Assembly: GCA_031266635.1 (NCBI GenBank)
Contig: JAISAN010000157.1
Location: 1 to 21,650 of the forward strand
Direction of reading: 5' to 3'
Source: Treponema sp.
Lineage (GTDB): Bacteria; Spirochaetota; Spirochaetia; Treponematales; Breznakiellaceae
Length of the DNA: 21,650 bases
Both the position numbers and the translations under genes were made by a program. Positions 7,519 through 14,091 of the stretch are shown here, one piece after another. Below the pieces are notes generated by a model. That model saw only the letters and a list, made by a program, of their open reading frames with translations, was not told where the DNA came from and ran no database searches. Every line of letters starts with the position of its first letter. Position 1 is the stretch's first letter.

Positions 7519-8757
7519 TTACTTGACCAGCAGCCCCGCCAGGGCGGGGATCGAGATAATGTTTCCCGCAGCGCCCCCCAGGGTAGAAAGGAAAAACACC
7601 AGCAAGGCCCGGGTGATCCGGTTCCGGTAAATACCCCGGAGACTGCTTAGGTCCCCGGAGAGGCTTTCCGTATCCGAAACCCTGGGCTTGCGGAGCCAGA
7701 GTTCGGTAAGCCCGGAAAAAAGACCCACGCCGACAAAAGGGCTCAGGGTACCGATGGGGGCTCCAAAAAAAGAAACCAGGATTGAGAGGGGATGCCCCAG
7801 CGCGACAAGGCAGCCCAGCGCCGCCAGGGAGCCGTTCCACAGGAGCCAATTGCGGAGCATGGCGAGGCTGAGTCCCGCGCCGGACTGGACAAAACCCAGC
7901 GCGATAAGGGCGACGATCAGCACCGGGATGAGCCAGGGCGCCGCGCGGGAGAAAAGGCCCGGCGGGGGGATAATATCCAGATGCGCGGTTTCCACGGCCT
8001 CCTCCCCGGCGGCGATTTTTTTCAGATGATCCTGCAGGCCGGGAAGATGCCCCGCCCCCACCACTGCGGTCTTCCGCCGGGCGCCGCCTCCGGCGGTCCA
8101 TATCTTCGCCGCCAGGTAACGGTCCCGTTCGTCAATAAGGGTCTCTTTCACGCCGGGGAGGTAATCCGACAGTTCCGACATCATGCCGTCAAGCTCGCTG
8201 CGGTTTTTCAGATTTTCTATTTCCGCTTCGCTCATTTTTTCCCGGGTAAAGGCGCTGGACAACAGGGATGCCAGCAGCTTGCATTTGCTCCAGAGGCCGC
8301 AGCGGGCCCAGGCCCGGCGCAGGGTGATCTGGACTTCCCGGTCGCAGAGGGAGTGGGGGATTCCCAGTTCTTCGGCGGTTTCCACGGCGGTCTTCATTTC
8401 TTCGCCGGGCTTGACCCCCAGTTCATTTCCCAGGCGGCGCTGAAACCCGGCGAGAACCAGGTTCGCGATAAGGAGAAAGCCTTTGCCCTCTTTGAAAACC
8501 TTTGTTACGTCAAGTTTTTCCCAGCGTTCGTTTTGGGAAATGGCATTGTAGCGCCCCTCGTCCAGTTCCACGCAGACCACATCGGGCCTTGTTTCCCGAA
8601 TCACCCGGCGTACCTCGGCGATGCTTTCCCGGGAAACATGGGCGGTTCCAATCAGAATGATTTCCTGATCCCGCAGGCGCAGGGTATACGTATTGCCGCC
8701 GGATCCGGCGGCGCCTTCACCGCCGGCGGTTTCATGCTCGTTTTCGTTTTCGTTCAT
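7519..8757 (-). CDS. TraB/PrgY family membrane protein
   Basis: 412 residues from ATG 8757. This start is chosen because AGGAG lies four bases upstream and overlaps the TAG of the TPR gene; a longer reading to 8805 lacks such a site. The N-terminal 20 residues are low complexity (Glu/Asn/Gly). Residues 25-260 carry the TraB signatures: IGTAHVS with His40, VCVELDEGRY, IDERDRYLA, and VVGAGHLPG near residue 238. These are shared with the TIKI/EreA/ChaN-like putative metalloprotease superfamily. The C-terminal third holds several hydrophobic segments (LFSRAAPWLIPVLIVALIALGF, LLWNGSLAALGCLVAL, LVSFFGAPIGTLSPFVGVGLF, ITRALLVFFLSTLGGAAGNII), so it is an inner-membrane protein. PrgY, the family namesake, blocks pheromone activity in enterococci; the role here is unknown. 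It is the second gene of a tight unit with the TPR lipoprotein and may act with it at the envelope. Confidence 0.88.
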   Translation of the reverse strand: MNENENEHETAGGEGAAGSGGNTYTLRLRDQEIILIGTAHVSRESIAEVRRVIRETRPDVVCVELDEGRYNAISQNERWEKLDVTKVFKEGKGFLLIANLVLAGFQRRLGNELGVKPGEEMKTAVETAEELGIPHSLCDREVQITLRRAWARCGLWSKCKLLASLLSSAFTREKMSEAEIENLKNRSELDGMMSELSDYLPGVKETLIDERDRYLAAKIWTAGGGARRKTAVVGAGHLPGLQDHLKKIAAGEEAVETAHLDIIPPPGLFSRAAPWLIPVLIVALIALGFVQSGAGLSLAMLRNWLLWNGSLAALGCLVALGHPLSILVSFFGAPIGTLSPFVGVGLFSGLTELWLRKPRVSDTESLSGDLSSLRGIYRNRITRALLVFFLSTLGGAAGNIISIPALAGLLVK

Positions 8758-8764
8758 GATGCTC

Positions 8765-10186
8765 CTAAAAGGCCGAGAGGTTCCGTTCCTTGATAATCCA
8801 TTCATTGAGCCGCCATTCGGGGATGGCCCGGCGATCCAGATCTTTCACCTGCATAAAATATTTATCCGCCAGTGTCCGGTTGCCCCGGATGTCATAGTAG
8901 TTCGCCAGATAATAGAGCATCCGGGCTTTGTTGTCGAGGTTTTTTTCCCGGTCGATCCGGATAGCCACATCGTTGTCCCCCGCCAGGTCGTGGTAAAGCC
9001 GGAGCATATACCAGTCCAGCGATTCCCGTTCTACCTTCCGCAGGGCCTGTTCCAAAAACTGCCGGGGGTCGTTGATCCGCCCCGCCCGCATCCAGTTCAT
9101 GGCCGCCAGCAGCGCATAGCCCTGTTCCGCGGGGGCCTGCCGGTAGGCTTCCAGAAAAGCGTCCCTGGCTTCGGCCCACTGGTGTTTCCGCATCTTGATG
9201 ATCCCCAGTCCCTCAAAGGCAAAGTAATACTCCGGCCTGAGCCGCGCCTGGGCTTCGTAATCCTGTTCCGCCCCTTCGTAATCGCCGGTTTCGTCTTTAA
9301 TGCCCGCCCGGTATACATAGGCGATAAACACGCCGGGGTTTATGCCGACGGCCCGGTTGAATTCGTCCAGCGCTTCGGGCTTCCGGTTCAGGTCGATAAG
9401 GGTAAGGCCCCGGTCAACGGCGATCCAGTAGTTGTCCGGCTCCAGGGCTCTGGCCGCGTCCAGGTCTTCCAGGGCTTCCTGGGCATAACCCGCCCCCCGG
9501 TAGAGCCGGGCCCGCTCGTGCAGGGGATTGGCCCATTGGGGAAAGAGCCGCGCCGCCCGGTTGAGGAGCCGTTCCGCGTTTTTGGGATTTTTTTCGTAGC
9601 GGTACACCATGGCCCGGCCTACCAGCGCCCTGCCGTTTTCCGGTTCCACCCGGAGGGCCCGGTCGTAGTAACCGGCGGCGGTTCGCAGCGACTGGCCCCC
9701 CAGGGCAATATCCCCCAGTTCCACCAGGGCCGCCGTATTTCCCGGGGCAAGTTTGATAATCCGTTCCAGGACGGCCTTCTGTTCCCGCTCCTTCCCCGCC
9801 GCCAGTTCCAGGGCGGAAAGGACGTAGAGGGCTTCCAGGTTTTCCGGCTCCCGGGACAAGATTTCATCCACGATGATCCGGGCTTCATCATGCCTTCCCG
9901 CGGAACTCAGAACCGACGCCTTGAGGAGCTGTATGGACGGCGTTTCCGCTTCCCGCTGATCGATCTTGTCGAAAAGCGCCAGGGCGCCGTCAAAATCCTG
10001 CCGTCCGAGCCGATCCGCCACCTGGGCTAAAATCGCCTGCGTGCCGGTTCTCCCGGAACCGGCGGACCGTTCCGCCGTCCCCTGTGTGGAAACGCAGGCG
10101 TTAAAAATTCCCGGCGGGATCAGCGCCAGGAATGCGCCGAAGATCAATGGTTTGAAAAAAAAGCCTTTTGGTGAACTGGTATTCAT
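8765..10186 (-). CDS. TPR-repeat lipoprotein
   Basis: 473 residues from ATG 10186. The frame stays open further upstream to 10900, but that part overlaps the divergent gene and lacks any start signal or signal peptide. The N-terminus has Lys residues, a hydrophobic stretch (FKPLIFGAFLALIPPGIF) and a relaxed lipobox Phe28-Asn-Ala-Cys31, as spirochaetal lipoproteins allow. From about residue 45 to 430 there are many degenerate 34-residue TPR helices, for example EALYVLSALELAAGKEREQKA and the block with DRGLTLIDLNRKPEALDEFN followed by INPG. This makes it a lipid-anchored scaffold for protein contacts, inferred to be periplasmic or surface-exposed. Translation ends seven bases before the TraB ATG. 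No Shine-Dalgarno precedes the ATG; an A/T-rich TATACTATATATATCC abuts it, consistent with a very short or absent leader. Confidence 0.85.
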   Translation of the reverse strand: MNTSSPKGFFFKPLIFGAFLALIPPGIFNACVSTQGTAERSAGSGRTGTQAILAQVADRLGRQDFDGALALFDKIDQREAETPSIQLLKASVLSSAGRHDEARIIVDEILSREPENLEALYVLSALELAAGKEREQKAVLERIIKLAPGNTAALVELGDIALGGQSLRTAAGYYDRALRVEPENGRALVGRAMVYRYEKNPKNAERLLNRAARLFPQWANPLHERARLYRGAGYAQEALEDLDAARALEPDNYWIAVDRGLTLIDLNRKPEALDEFNRAVGINPGVFIAYVYRAGIKDETGDYEGAEQDYEAQARLRPEYYFAFEGLGIIKMRKHQWAEARDAFLEAYRQAPAEQGYALLAAMNWMRAGRINDPRQFLEQALRKVERESLDWYMLRLYHDLAGDNDVAIRIDREKNLDNKARMLYYLANYYDIRGNRTLADKYFMQVKDLDRRAIPEWRLNEWIIKERNLSAF

Positions 10187-10191
10187 GGATA

Positions 10192-10202
10192 TATATAGTA
10201 TA
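10192..10202 (-). promoter_or_regulatory. Possible -10 region of the TPR-traB unit
   Basis: The minus strand reads TATACTATATA just before the TPR ATG at 10186, so either TATACT (10 bases away) or TATATA (5 bases away) could serve as -10. A TTGCCG lies 15 bases upstream of TATACT, short for a -35. The divergent gap is only 87 bases. Confidence 0.3.
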
Positions 10203-10214
10203 CAATAATCGCCG

Positions 10215-10238
10215 TACCGGCAAGTTGAGGCGCCGGTA
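10215..10238. repeat. Inverted repeat TACCGGC-N10-GCCGGTA in the divergent promoter gap
   Basis: Seven-base arms at 10215-10221 and 10232-10238 match perfectly with a 10-base spacer. The element sits between the possible minus-strand -10 and the start of the divergent plus-strand gene. It could be an operator read by both directions or a leader hairpin of the plus-strand message. Confidence 0.45.
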
Positions 10239-10273
10239 AAAATCAGCGCGATGCAGGAAGGGTTTCTAAATTG

Positions 10274-12169
10274 ATGAAAAAACCGGTATTTCCCCGGATA
10301 ATGGGGCTTCTGGTTCTTTATGCGGGAATATTTGTTGTTCTGGTGATTATCCAGTTTACCCGGCAGGGAACTTTTACCCAGCGGATCGGACCGGCGGTGG
10401 TAAGCGGCCAGCACCGGATCGGCGAAGGGGGTGAAGAGCCCGCCAATCAGGAGGGAACGCCCCTGGAAGGAGGGGTCAGCGTTTTTTTTGGGGGACTGGA
10501 ATTCCGGCTGGAGGAAGAGCCCGGTGAATTTGTCCTGATTGGCCGGAATGGGGAACGCCGCCCGGCGGCGCCCGAATGGATGACCGTATCCGGGGACAGC
10601 GTTAATTTTCGTCTTTCCGGCGGCACGGAGCTTGTCTTTGCCACCCGGAACGCCGGGGCCAACGCGGAATTGCAGATCAGCGGACGTTTTGCGGGGAACG
10701 CCGCCGGGGCCGATATTCCCTTCCATCCCCTCCGGTCTTCCCGGATCCGGGAAAATGGGGACGGGCAGTTTACCGTTAGCGTGTCGGGGACGGCCTATAC
10801 CTTCAGCCGGCCGCCCGGCAGAACCGGAGAGGACGGGGGAACCGTCGTTCCCCTGCGGGCCGGGAGCGCCCCGGTGGTATACCGGGCGATGCAGGAGCAA
10901 AAAACCTTTGTTCCGGCGGATTTTGTCCTTCCCCAGGTTTCCGGTTCCCGTGCATACCGCGATGCGGTTTCCCGCTGGCAGGATCAGAGCTTTTCCCTCT
11001 GGAACCAGATCATCCCCAACCAGAACGACGAAGACCTTGTCATCGCCTATGCCGGGGAAGCGGTGCGCCGGGGTAATTTCCGGGCCGCGGTTTCAGCCGT
11101 GTCCCCCGCCTTTCTTGAGGGGTCCCGGCAGACCTATGAATCCTCGGTCTATCTGGGGAACATGATGCAGGCCCGCCAGTCCTTTATCGCCCTGGAGCGG
11201 GAAAAGATCAGCCGCCTCTCCCGGCAGATTGGCGAAAAGACCCCGGAATTTCTCCGGGAAAGCCATGTGTTTGAATTTCTTGCCTCCCGGACTTATGCGG
11301 ACTTTATTGATGACGGGGCGGCGGTTGTCCGTTCCCTTGATCCTTCCGTCCTGACCCCGGAACTGGCCCCCGGCGTTTTTGAAGGCTGGCTGGATATGAA
11401 ACAGTACCGGGCCCACACGGATAATCCTTTTGAGCGGCTCATCGATCAGGCCTGCTATGTGGTTTCCGAAGGGGTCAGAAGGGTTGATGAAATTTCCCGG
11501 CCCCAGGCGGACGGCGCGGTTCCGGCGGCGGGTAACTGGATCTTTGTGTTTCGGGGGAACAGCGCGGATATGGAACACAATCTCCGGCTGGGACGGGCGT
11601 TGATGCTCTGGGCCGAAAGCGCGGGCCGTAGCGACTGGGCCGGCCTGGGCCGTTCCCTCGTTGCGTCGGTTCTTTCCCTGACGGACGGAGCCGGAACGGT
11701 TCCCCGGTCCATCCAGGCTGCCGTGGATGGAGAAATTCAGGAAGCGCCGGGACAGCGGATCAGCGGCGCCCGCCTCTACCGGATTCTCGGACCCGGAGAG
11801 TATTACCCCCGTCCGGCGCTTGTCGGTTCCGGCGTCAACGGCATCTGGACCTGGACCGCGGCGCGGGACCTTACGGCGGTTCAGGAAAAAAACGTCTTTG
11901 ACATTTCCGTATCTTTTCCGCCGGGAGAAACCCACTACATGATGATCCGGGGCATCCGTCCCTTTACCAAGATTCAACTATACAATATGGATTACCGGAC
12001 GGATCCTGAATTTGAACGCTACGATTCTTCCGGCTGGGTTTATTCGGCCCCGGAACAGATACTGACGCTTAAAATGAAACACCGGGCCGCGGTAGAGCAT
12101 ATCCGAATTTTTTATGAAGACCCGGAGGCTGCGGAAGATATTCCGGAGACCGCCGAAGATAACGCCTAG
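10274..12169 (+). CDS. Unrecognised membrane-anchored, probably periplasmic protein
   Basis: 631 residues from ATG 10274. An in-frame TTG at 10271 is an alternative, because AGGAAGG (10255-10261) is better spaced for it (about 9 bases versus 12). Residues 8-28 (IMGLLVLYAGIFVVLVIIQF) form one N-terminal membrane anchor after a short basic start; the remainder is soluble and presumably faces the periplasm. Residues 55-180 are rich in beta-strand-like segments (GGVSVFFGGLEFRLEEE, FVLIGRNGERR, TELVFATRN), then comes a mainly helical middle (about 215-460), and a C-terminal strand-rich part (WTWTAARDLT, KIQLYNMDYRTD) that ends in an acidic tail. I do not recognise a family or catalytic motif. Codon use matches its neighbours. 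It is divergent from the TPR-traB unit and is followed by 122 bases before trpB2. Confidence 0.8.
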   Translation: MKKPVFPRIMGLLVLYAGIFVVLVIIQFTRQGTFTQRIGPAVVSGQHRIGEGGEEPANQEGTPLEGGVSVFFGGLEFRLEEEPGEFVLIGRNGERRPAAPEWMTVSGDSVNFRLSGGTELVFATRNAGANAELQISGRFAGNAAGADIPFHPLRSSRIRENGDGQFTVSVSGTAYTFSRPPGRTGEDGGTVVPLRAGSAPVVYRAMQEQKTFVPADFVLPQVSGSRAYRDAVSRWQDQSFSLWNQIIPNQNDEDLVIAYAGEAVRRGNFRAAVSAVSPAFLEGSRQTYESSVYLGNMMQARQSFIALEREKISRLSRQIGEKTPEFLRESHVFEFLASRTYADFIDDGAAVVRSLDPSVLTPELAPGVFEGWLDMKQYRAHTDNPFERLIDQACYVVSEGVRRVDEISRPQADGAVPAAGNWIFVFRGNSADMEHNLRLGRALMLWAESAGRSDWAGLGRSLVASVLSLTDGAGTVPRSIQAAVDGEIQEAPGQRISGARLYRILGPGEYYPRPALVGSGVNGIWTWTAARDLTAVQEKNVFDISVSFPPGETHYMMIRGIRPFTKIQLYNMDYRTDPEFERYDSSGWVYSAPEQILTLKMKHRAAVEHIRIFYEDPEAAEDIPETAEDNA

Positions 12170-12227
12170 CCGTGCCGCCGGTGTCCGGGGCCTCTTGATG
12201 AAGCACCGCGGATCGGTTATGTTACTG

Positions 12228-12233
12228 TATAAA
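12228..12233 (+). promoter_or_regulatory. Candidate -10 (TATAAA) for trpB2
   Basis: In the 122-base gap before trpB2, TATAAA at 12228-12233 gives a start site near 12240 and a leader of about 50 bases. No convincing -35 is found at the right distance. The rest of the gap (12170-12291) holds only a tight GC-rich CACG/CGTG inverted repeat near 12246-12257. Confidence 0.25.
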
Positions 12234-12291
12234 GAAACACGCTGCCACGGCCCCGTGCCGGGCTGTGTACCCCATAATAAGGAGACAAACC

Positions 12292-13671
12292 ATGGCCCAA
12301 AAAATCCCTACCCGGCTGTATCTTTCGGAGGATGAAATTCCTAAATACTGGTACAACCTCCGGGCAGACATGAAGGAAAAGCCCGATCCCATCCTCCATC
12401 CGGGAACCCTAAAACCCGCGGCGGCGGCGGACCTGGAGCCGGTGTTCTGCAAAGAACCGGTAAAGCAGGAACTGGACGATACCACCCGGCTTATTCCCAT
12501 CCCTGAGGGAATTCAGGATTTTTACAAGGCCTACCGGCCCGCCCCCCTGATCCGGGCGTATTTTCTGGAAAAAGCCCTGGAGACCCCGGCGGAAATTTAC
12601 TACAAATTTGAGGGCACCAATACCTCGGGTTCCCACAAACTCAACTCCGCCGCGGCCCAGGCCTTTTACGCCCGGGAAGAAGGGCTTACCTCCCTGACCA
12701 CCGAAACCGGGGCCGGACAGTGGGGAACCGCTATGGCTATGGCCTGCGCCTTTTACGGCCTCAAGCTTACGGTTTACATGGTCAAGGTCAGCTCCGAGCA
12801 GAAACCCTACCGGAAGGCCCTGATCGAAACCTACGGGGCGGAACTGATCCCCTCGCCGTCGGACACCACCGAATCGGGCAAAAAAATCCTGGAAAAAGAC
12901 CCCCACACCGGCGGTTCTCTGGGCTGCGCCATTTCGGAGGCGGTGGAAAAGGCGGTAAAAACCGAAAAATGCCGCTACGTGCTGGGAAGCGTTCTCAATC
13001 ACGTATTACTGCATCAGTCGGTGATCGGTCAGGAGGCCAAAGCCGCCCTGGACAAATACGGCATCCGGCCGGACATTATCATCGGCTGCGCCGGAGGCGG
13101 CTCCAACCTTGGGGGCCTCATCGCCCCGTTTATGGGAGAAAAAATCGCGGGTACATCAAAAACCCGGTTTATCGCGGTGGAACCCGCTTCCTGCCCGTCC
13201 TTTACCCGGGGCCGTTACGCCTACGACTTCGGGGATACCGCCAAAACCACCCCCCTGATGAGGATGTGCACCCTGGGGAACGGCTTTATTCCCTCCGCCA
13301 ACCACGCCGGGGGTCTGCGCTACCACGGCATGAATTCGGTATTGTCGAAACTCTACCGGGACGGCCATCTGGAGGCCCGTTCCGAAATTCAGACCGACGT
13401 CTTTGACGCGGCGGTCCGTTTTATGAAAACCGAAGGAATTCTTCCCGCCCCTGAATCTTCCCACGCCATCAAGGTTGCCATTGACGAGGCCCTGGAGTGC
13501 AAGCGGACAGGAGAGAAAAAGGTGATTCTTTTCGGCCTTACCGGCACGGGTTATTTTGATCTGACCGCCTACATGGCCTACAACGCGAAAACCATGACCG
13601 ATCATGTACCCACCGATGCTGAACTGGAACAGGGTTTCGCCACGCTGCCGGACATTCCCCAGAACAGATAG
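12292..13671 (+). CDS. trpB2: TrpB2-type tryptophan synthase beta chain (PLP enzyme)
   Basis: 459 residues from ATG 12292, set by AAGGAG eight bases upstream (12279-12284). It is a fold-type II PLP enzyme: Lys116 in SGSHKLNSA forms the Schiff base, Glu138 in TTETGAGQWG is the catalytic acid/base, and Gly268-Gly-Gly-Ser-Asn272 binds the cofactor phosphate. Its length, the long N-terminal section with PIPEGIQDFYKAYRPAPLIRA, and MVKVSSEQKPYRK identify the TrpB2 subgroup rather than the canonical TrpB of trpBA operons. The reaction is condensation of indole with L-serine to tryptophan; some TrpB2 proteins act without a TrpA partner or as serine deaminases. No trpA or other trp gene is in the window, so this is a stand-alone copy. 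Indole salvage is a reasonable guess. Downstream is the structured segment next to tRNA-Arg. Confidence 0.92.
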   Translation: MAQKIPTRLYLSEDEIPKYWYNLRADMKEKPDPILHPGTLKPAAAADLEPVFCKEPVKQELDDTTRLIPIPEGIQDFYKAYRPAPLIRAYFLEKALETPAEIYYKFEGTNTSGSHKLNSAAAQAFYAREEGLTSLTTETGAGQWGTAMAMACAFYGLKLTVYMVKVSSEQKPYRKALIETYGAELIPSPSDTTESGKKILEKDPHTGGSLGCAISEAVEKAVKTEKCRYVLGSVLNHVLLHQSVIGQEAKAALDKYGIRPDIIIGCAGGGSNLGGLIAPFMGEKIAGTSKTRFIAVEPASCPSFTRGRYAYDFGDTAKTTPLMRMCTLGNGFIPSANHAGGLRYHGMNSVLSKLYRDGHLEARSEIQTDVFDAAVRFMKTEGILPAPESSHAIKVAIDEALECKRTGEKKVILFGLTGTGYFDLTAYMAYNAKTMTDHVPTDAELEQGFATLPDIPQNR

Positions 13672-13681
13672 GCAGGGTGAA

Positions 13682-13699
13682 CGCGACACGAGGGACTCG
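13682..13699 (-). repeat. 18-bp duplicate of the tRNA-Arg 3' end (att-like direct repeat)
   Basis: The plus-strand sequence CGCGACACGAGGGACTCG at 13682-13699 is identical, and in the same orientation, to 13893-13910, which is the acceptor/T-arm end of the tRNA-Arg gene. The copies are 211 bases apart. Such duplication of a tRNA 3' end is the mark left by integrase-type insertion; no integrase is present. Confidence 0.7.
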
Positions 13700-13823
13700 C
13701 CCTACGGGGAACGGCATCGTGTCGTTCCCCCGCGGGCCGGCCTTTTGACTAAACATCCATCCGTGGATGTTTACCGGCCCAAGCCTGCGGCTTGAACCAG
13801 CCGTCAAAAGGCTTCGAGTCCCT
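13691..13823. other. Multi-branched inverted-repeat structure (possible structured RNA or element remnant)
   Basis: The following perfect pairings nest in this segment: AGGGACTCG (13691-13699) with CGAGTCCCT (13815-13823); GGGGAACG (13706-13713) with CGTTCCCC (13723-13730); GCCTTTTGAC (13740-13749) with GTCAAAAGGC (13803-13812); TAAACATCCA (13750-13759) with TGGATGTTTA (13764-13773) over a TCCG loop; and CAAGCC (13780-13785) with GGCTTG (13789-13794). A further GGGCCGG (13734-13740)/CCGGCCC (13774-13780) pairing would make a pseudoknot with the CCTTTTGAC stem. The fold is possible on either strand. No matching RNA family is recognised. Confidence 0.55.
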
Positions 13824-13839
13824 TAGAGTTTAGGTGAAA

Positions 13840-13866
13840 TTACAGAAAGGCCTTGCCTTTCTGTAA
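13840..13866. repeat. 12-bp perfect hairpin TTACAGAAAGGC-CTT-GCCTTTCTGTAA
   Basis: Arms at 13840-13851 and 13855-13866 with a three-base loop. Read on the minus strand it lies downstream of tRNA-Arg and is followed by a short TTT, so it could help end the tRNA transcript. The U-tract is too short for a confident terminator call. Confidence 0.5.
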
Positions 13867-13867
13867 C

Positions 13868-13890
13868 GCAAACCGGCTTTGCCAGTTTGC
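13868..13890. repeat. Hairpin GCAAACCGGC-TTT-GCCAGTTTGC next to the tRNA 3' end
   Basis: Ten-base arms at 13868-13877 and 13881-13890 with one mismatch and a TTT loop. It begins one base after the previous hairpin and ends two bases before the tRNA 3' end, so the two form a tandem hairpin pair directly in the tRNA trailer. Confidence 0.5.
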
Positions 13891-13892
13891 CC

Positions 13893-13966
13893 CGCGACAC
13901 GAGGGACTCGAACCCCCCACCTGCTGCTTAGAAGGCAGCTGCTCTATCCGGATGAGCTAGTGTCGC
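13893..13966 (-). tRNA. tRNA-Arg (anticodon UCU)
   Basis: The minus strand folds as a complete cloverleaf. The acceptor stem is GCGACAC with GTGTCGC, and the D-arm is GCTC/GAGC. The anticodon arm is GCTGC-CTTCTAA-GCAGC with anticodon TCT, which reads AGA/AGG arginine codons. The T-arm carries TTCGAGT. Base 13893 supplies the discriminator G. CCA is not encoded. Its 3' end is duplicated at 13682-13699. On the minus strand upstream there is a -10-like TATGAT about 19 bases before the 5' end, but no clear -35. Confidence 0.95.
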
Positions 13967-13995
13967 AAAATAACTGTTTAATCCTATCATAACTA

Positions 13996-14034
13996 GGGAA
14001 CATCTGAAAACCCCGTGTATTTTCAGATGTTCCC
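13996..14034. repeat. 15-bp perfect inverted repeat between tRNA-Arg and the sigma-54 activator gene
   Basis: GGGAACATCTGAAAA (13996-14010) pairs perfectly with TTTTCAGATGTTCCC (14020-14034) over a nine-base loop, CCCCGTGTA. It lies in the divergent gap between the tRNA (minus) and the activator gene (plus). There is no U-tract on the plus side. It could be a binding site, a barrier or part of a hairpin repeat family. Confidence 0.6.
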
Positions 14035-14079
14035 GTTAATTATTATCTCAAGTCTCTGGTAAAACCTACATAATTGTAG

Positions 14080-14085
14080 TAAAAT
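14080..14085 (+). promoter_or_regulatory. -10-like TAAAAT abutting the start of the sigma-54 activator gene
   Basis: TAAAAT (five of six consensus bases) ends six bases before the ATG at 14092, placing the predicted transcript start on the start codon. The -35 at 17 bases (TGGTAA) is weak. CTACA-TAAT-TGTAG at 14066-14079, just upstream, is a small inverted repeat that could hold a regulator. Confidence 0.4.
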
Positions 14086-14091
14086 GCCGGC

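Noticed and set aside
8693..10030. 445-residue plus-strand open frame opposite the TPR lipoprotein
   Set aside because: Composition is dominated by Pro, Phe, Val and Gln, as expected when TPR codons are read in reverse. The minus-strand TPR repeats are clear.
10187..10900. Upstream extension of the TPR gene frame
   Set aside because: It overlaps the divergent membrane protein gene and lacks a start signal; the lipoprotein signal peptide begins at 10186.
13682..13699. Second tRNA gene suggested by the acceptor/T-arm sequence
   Set aside because: Only the 3' end is duplicated; no D-arm or anticodon arm precedes it on the minus strand.
13682..13890. CRISPR array or small-repeat array
   Set aside because: The inverted repeats differ in sequence and length, there are no regular spacers and no cas genes.
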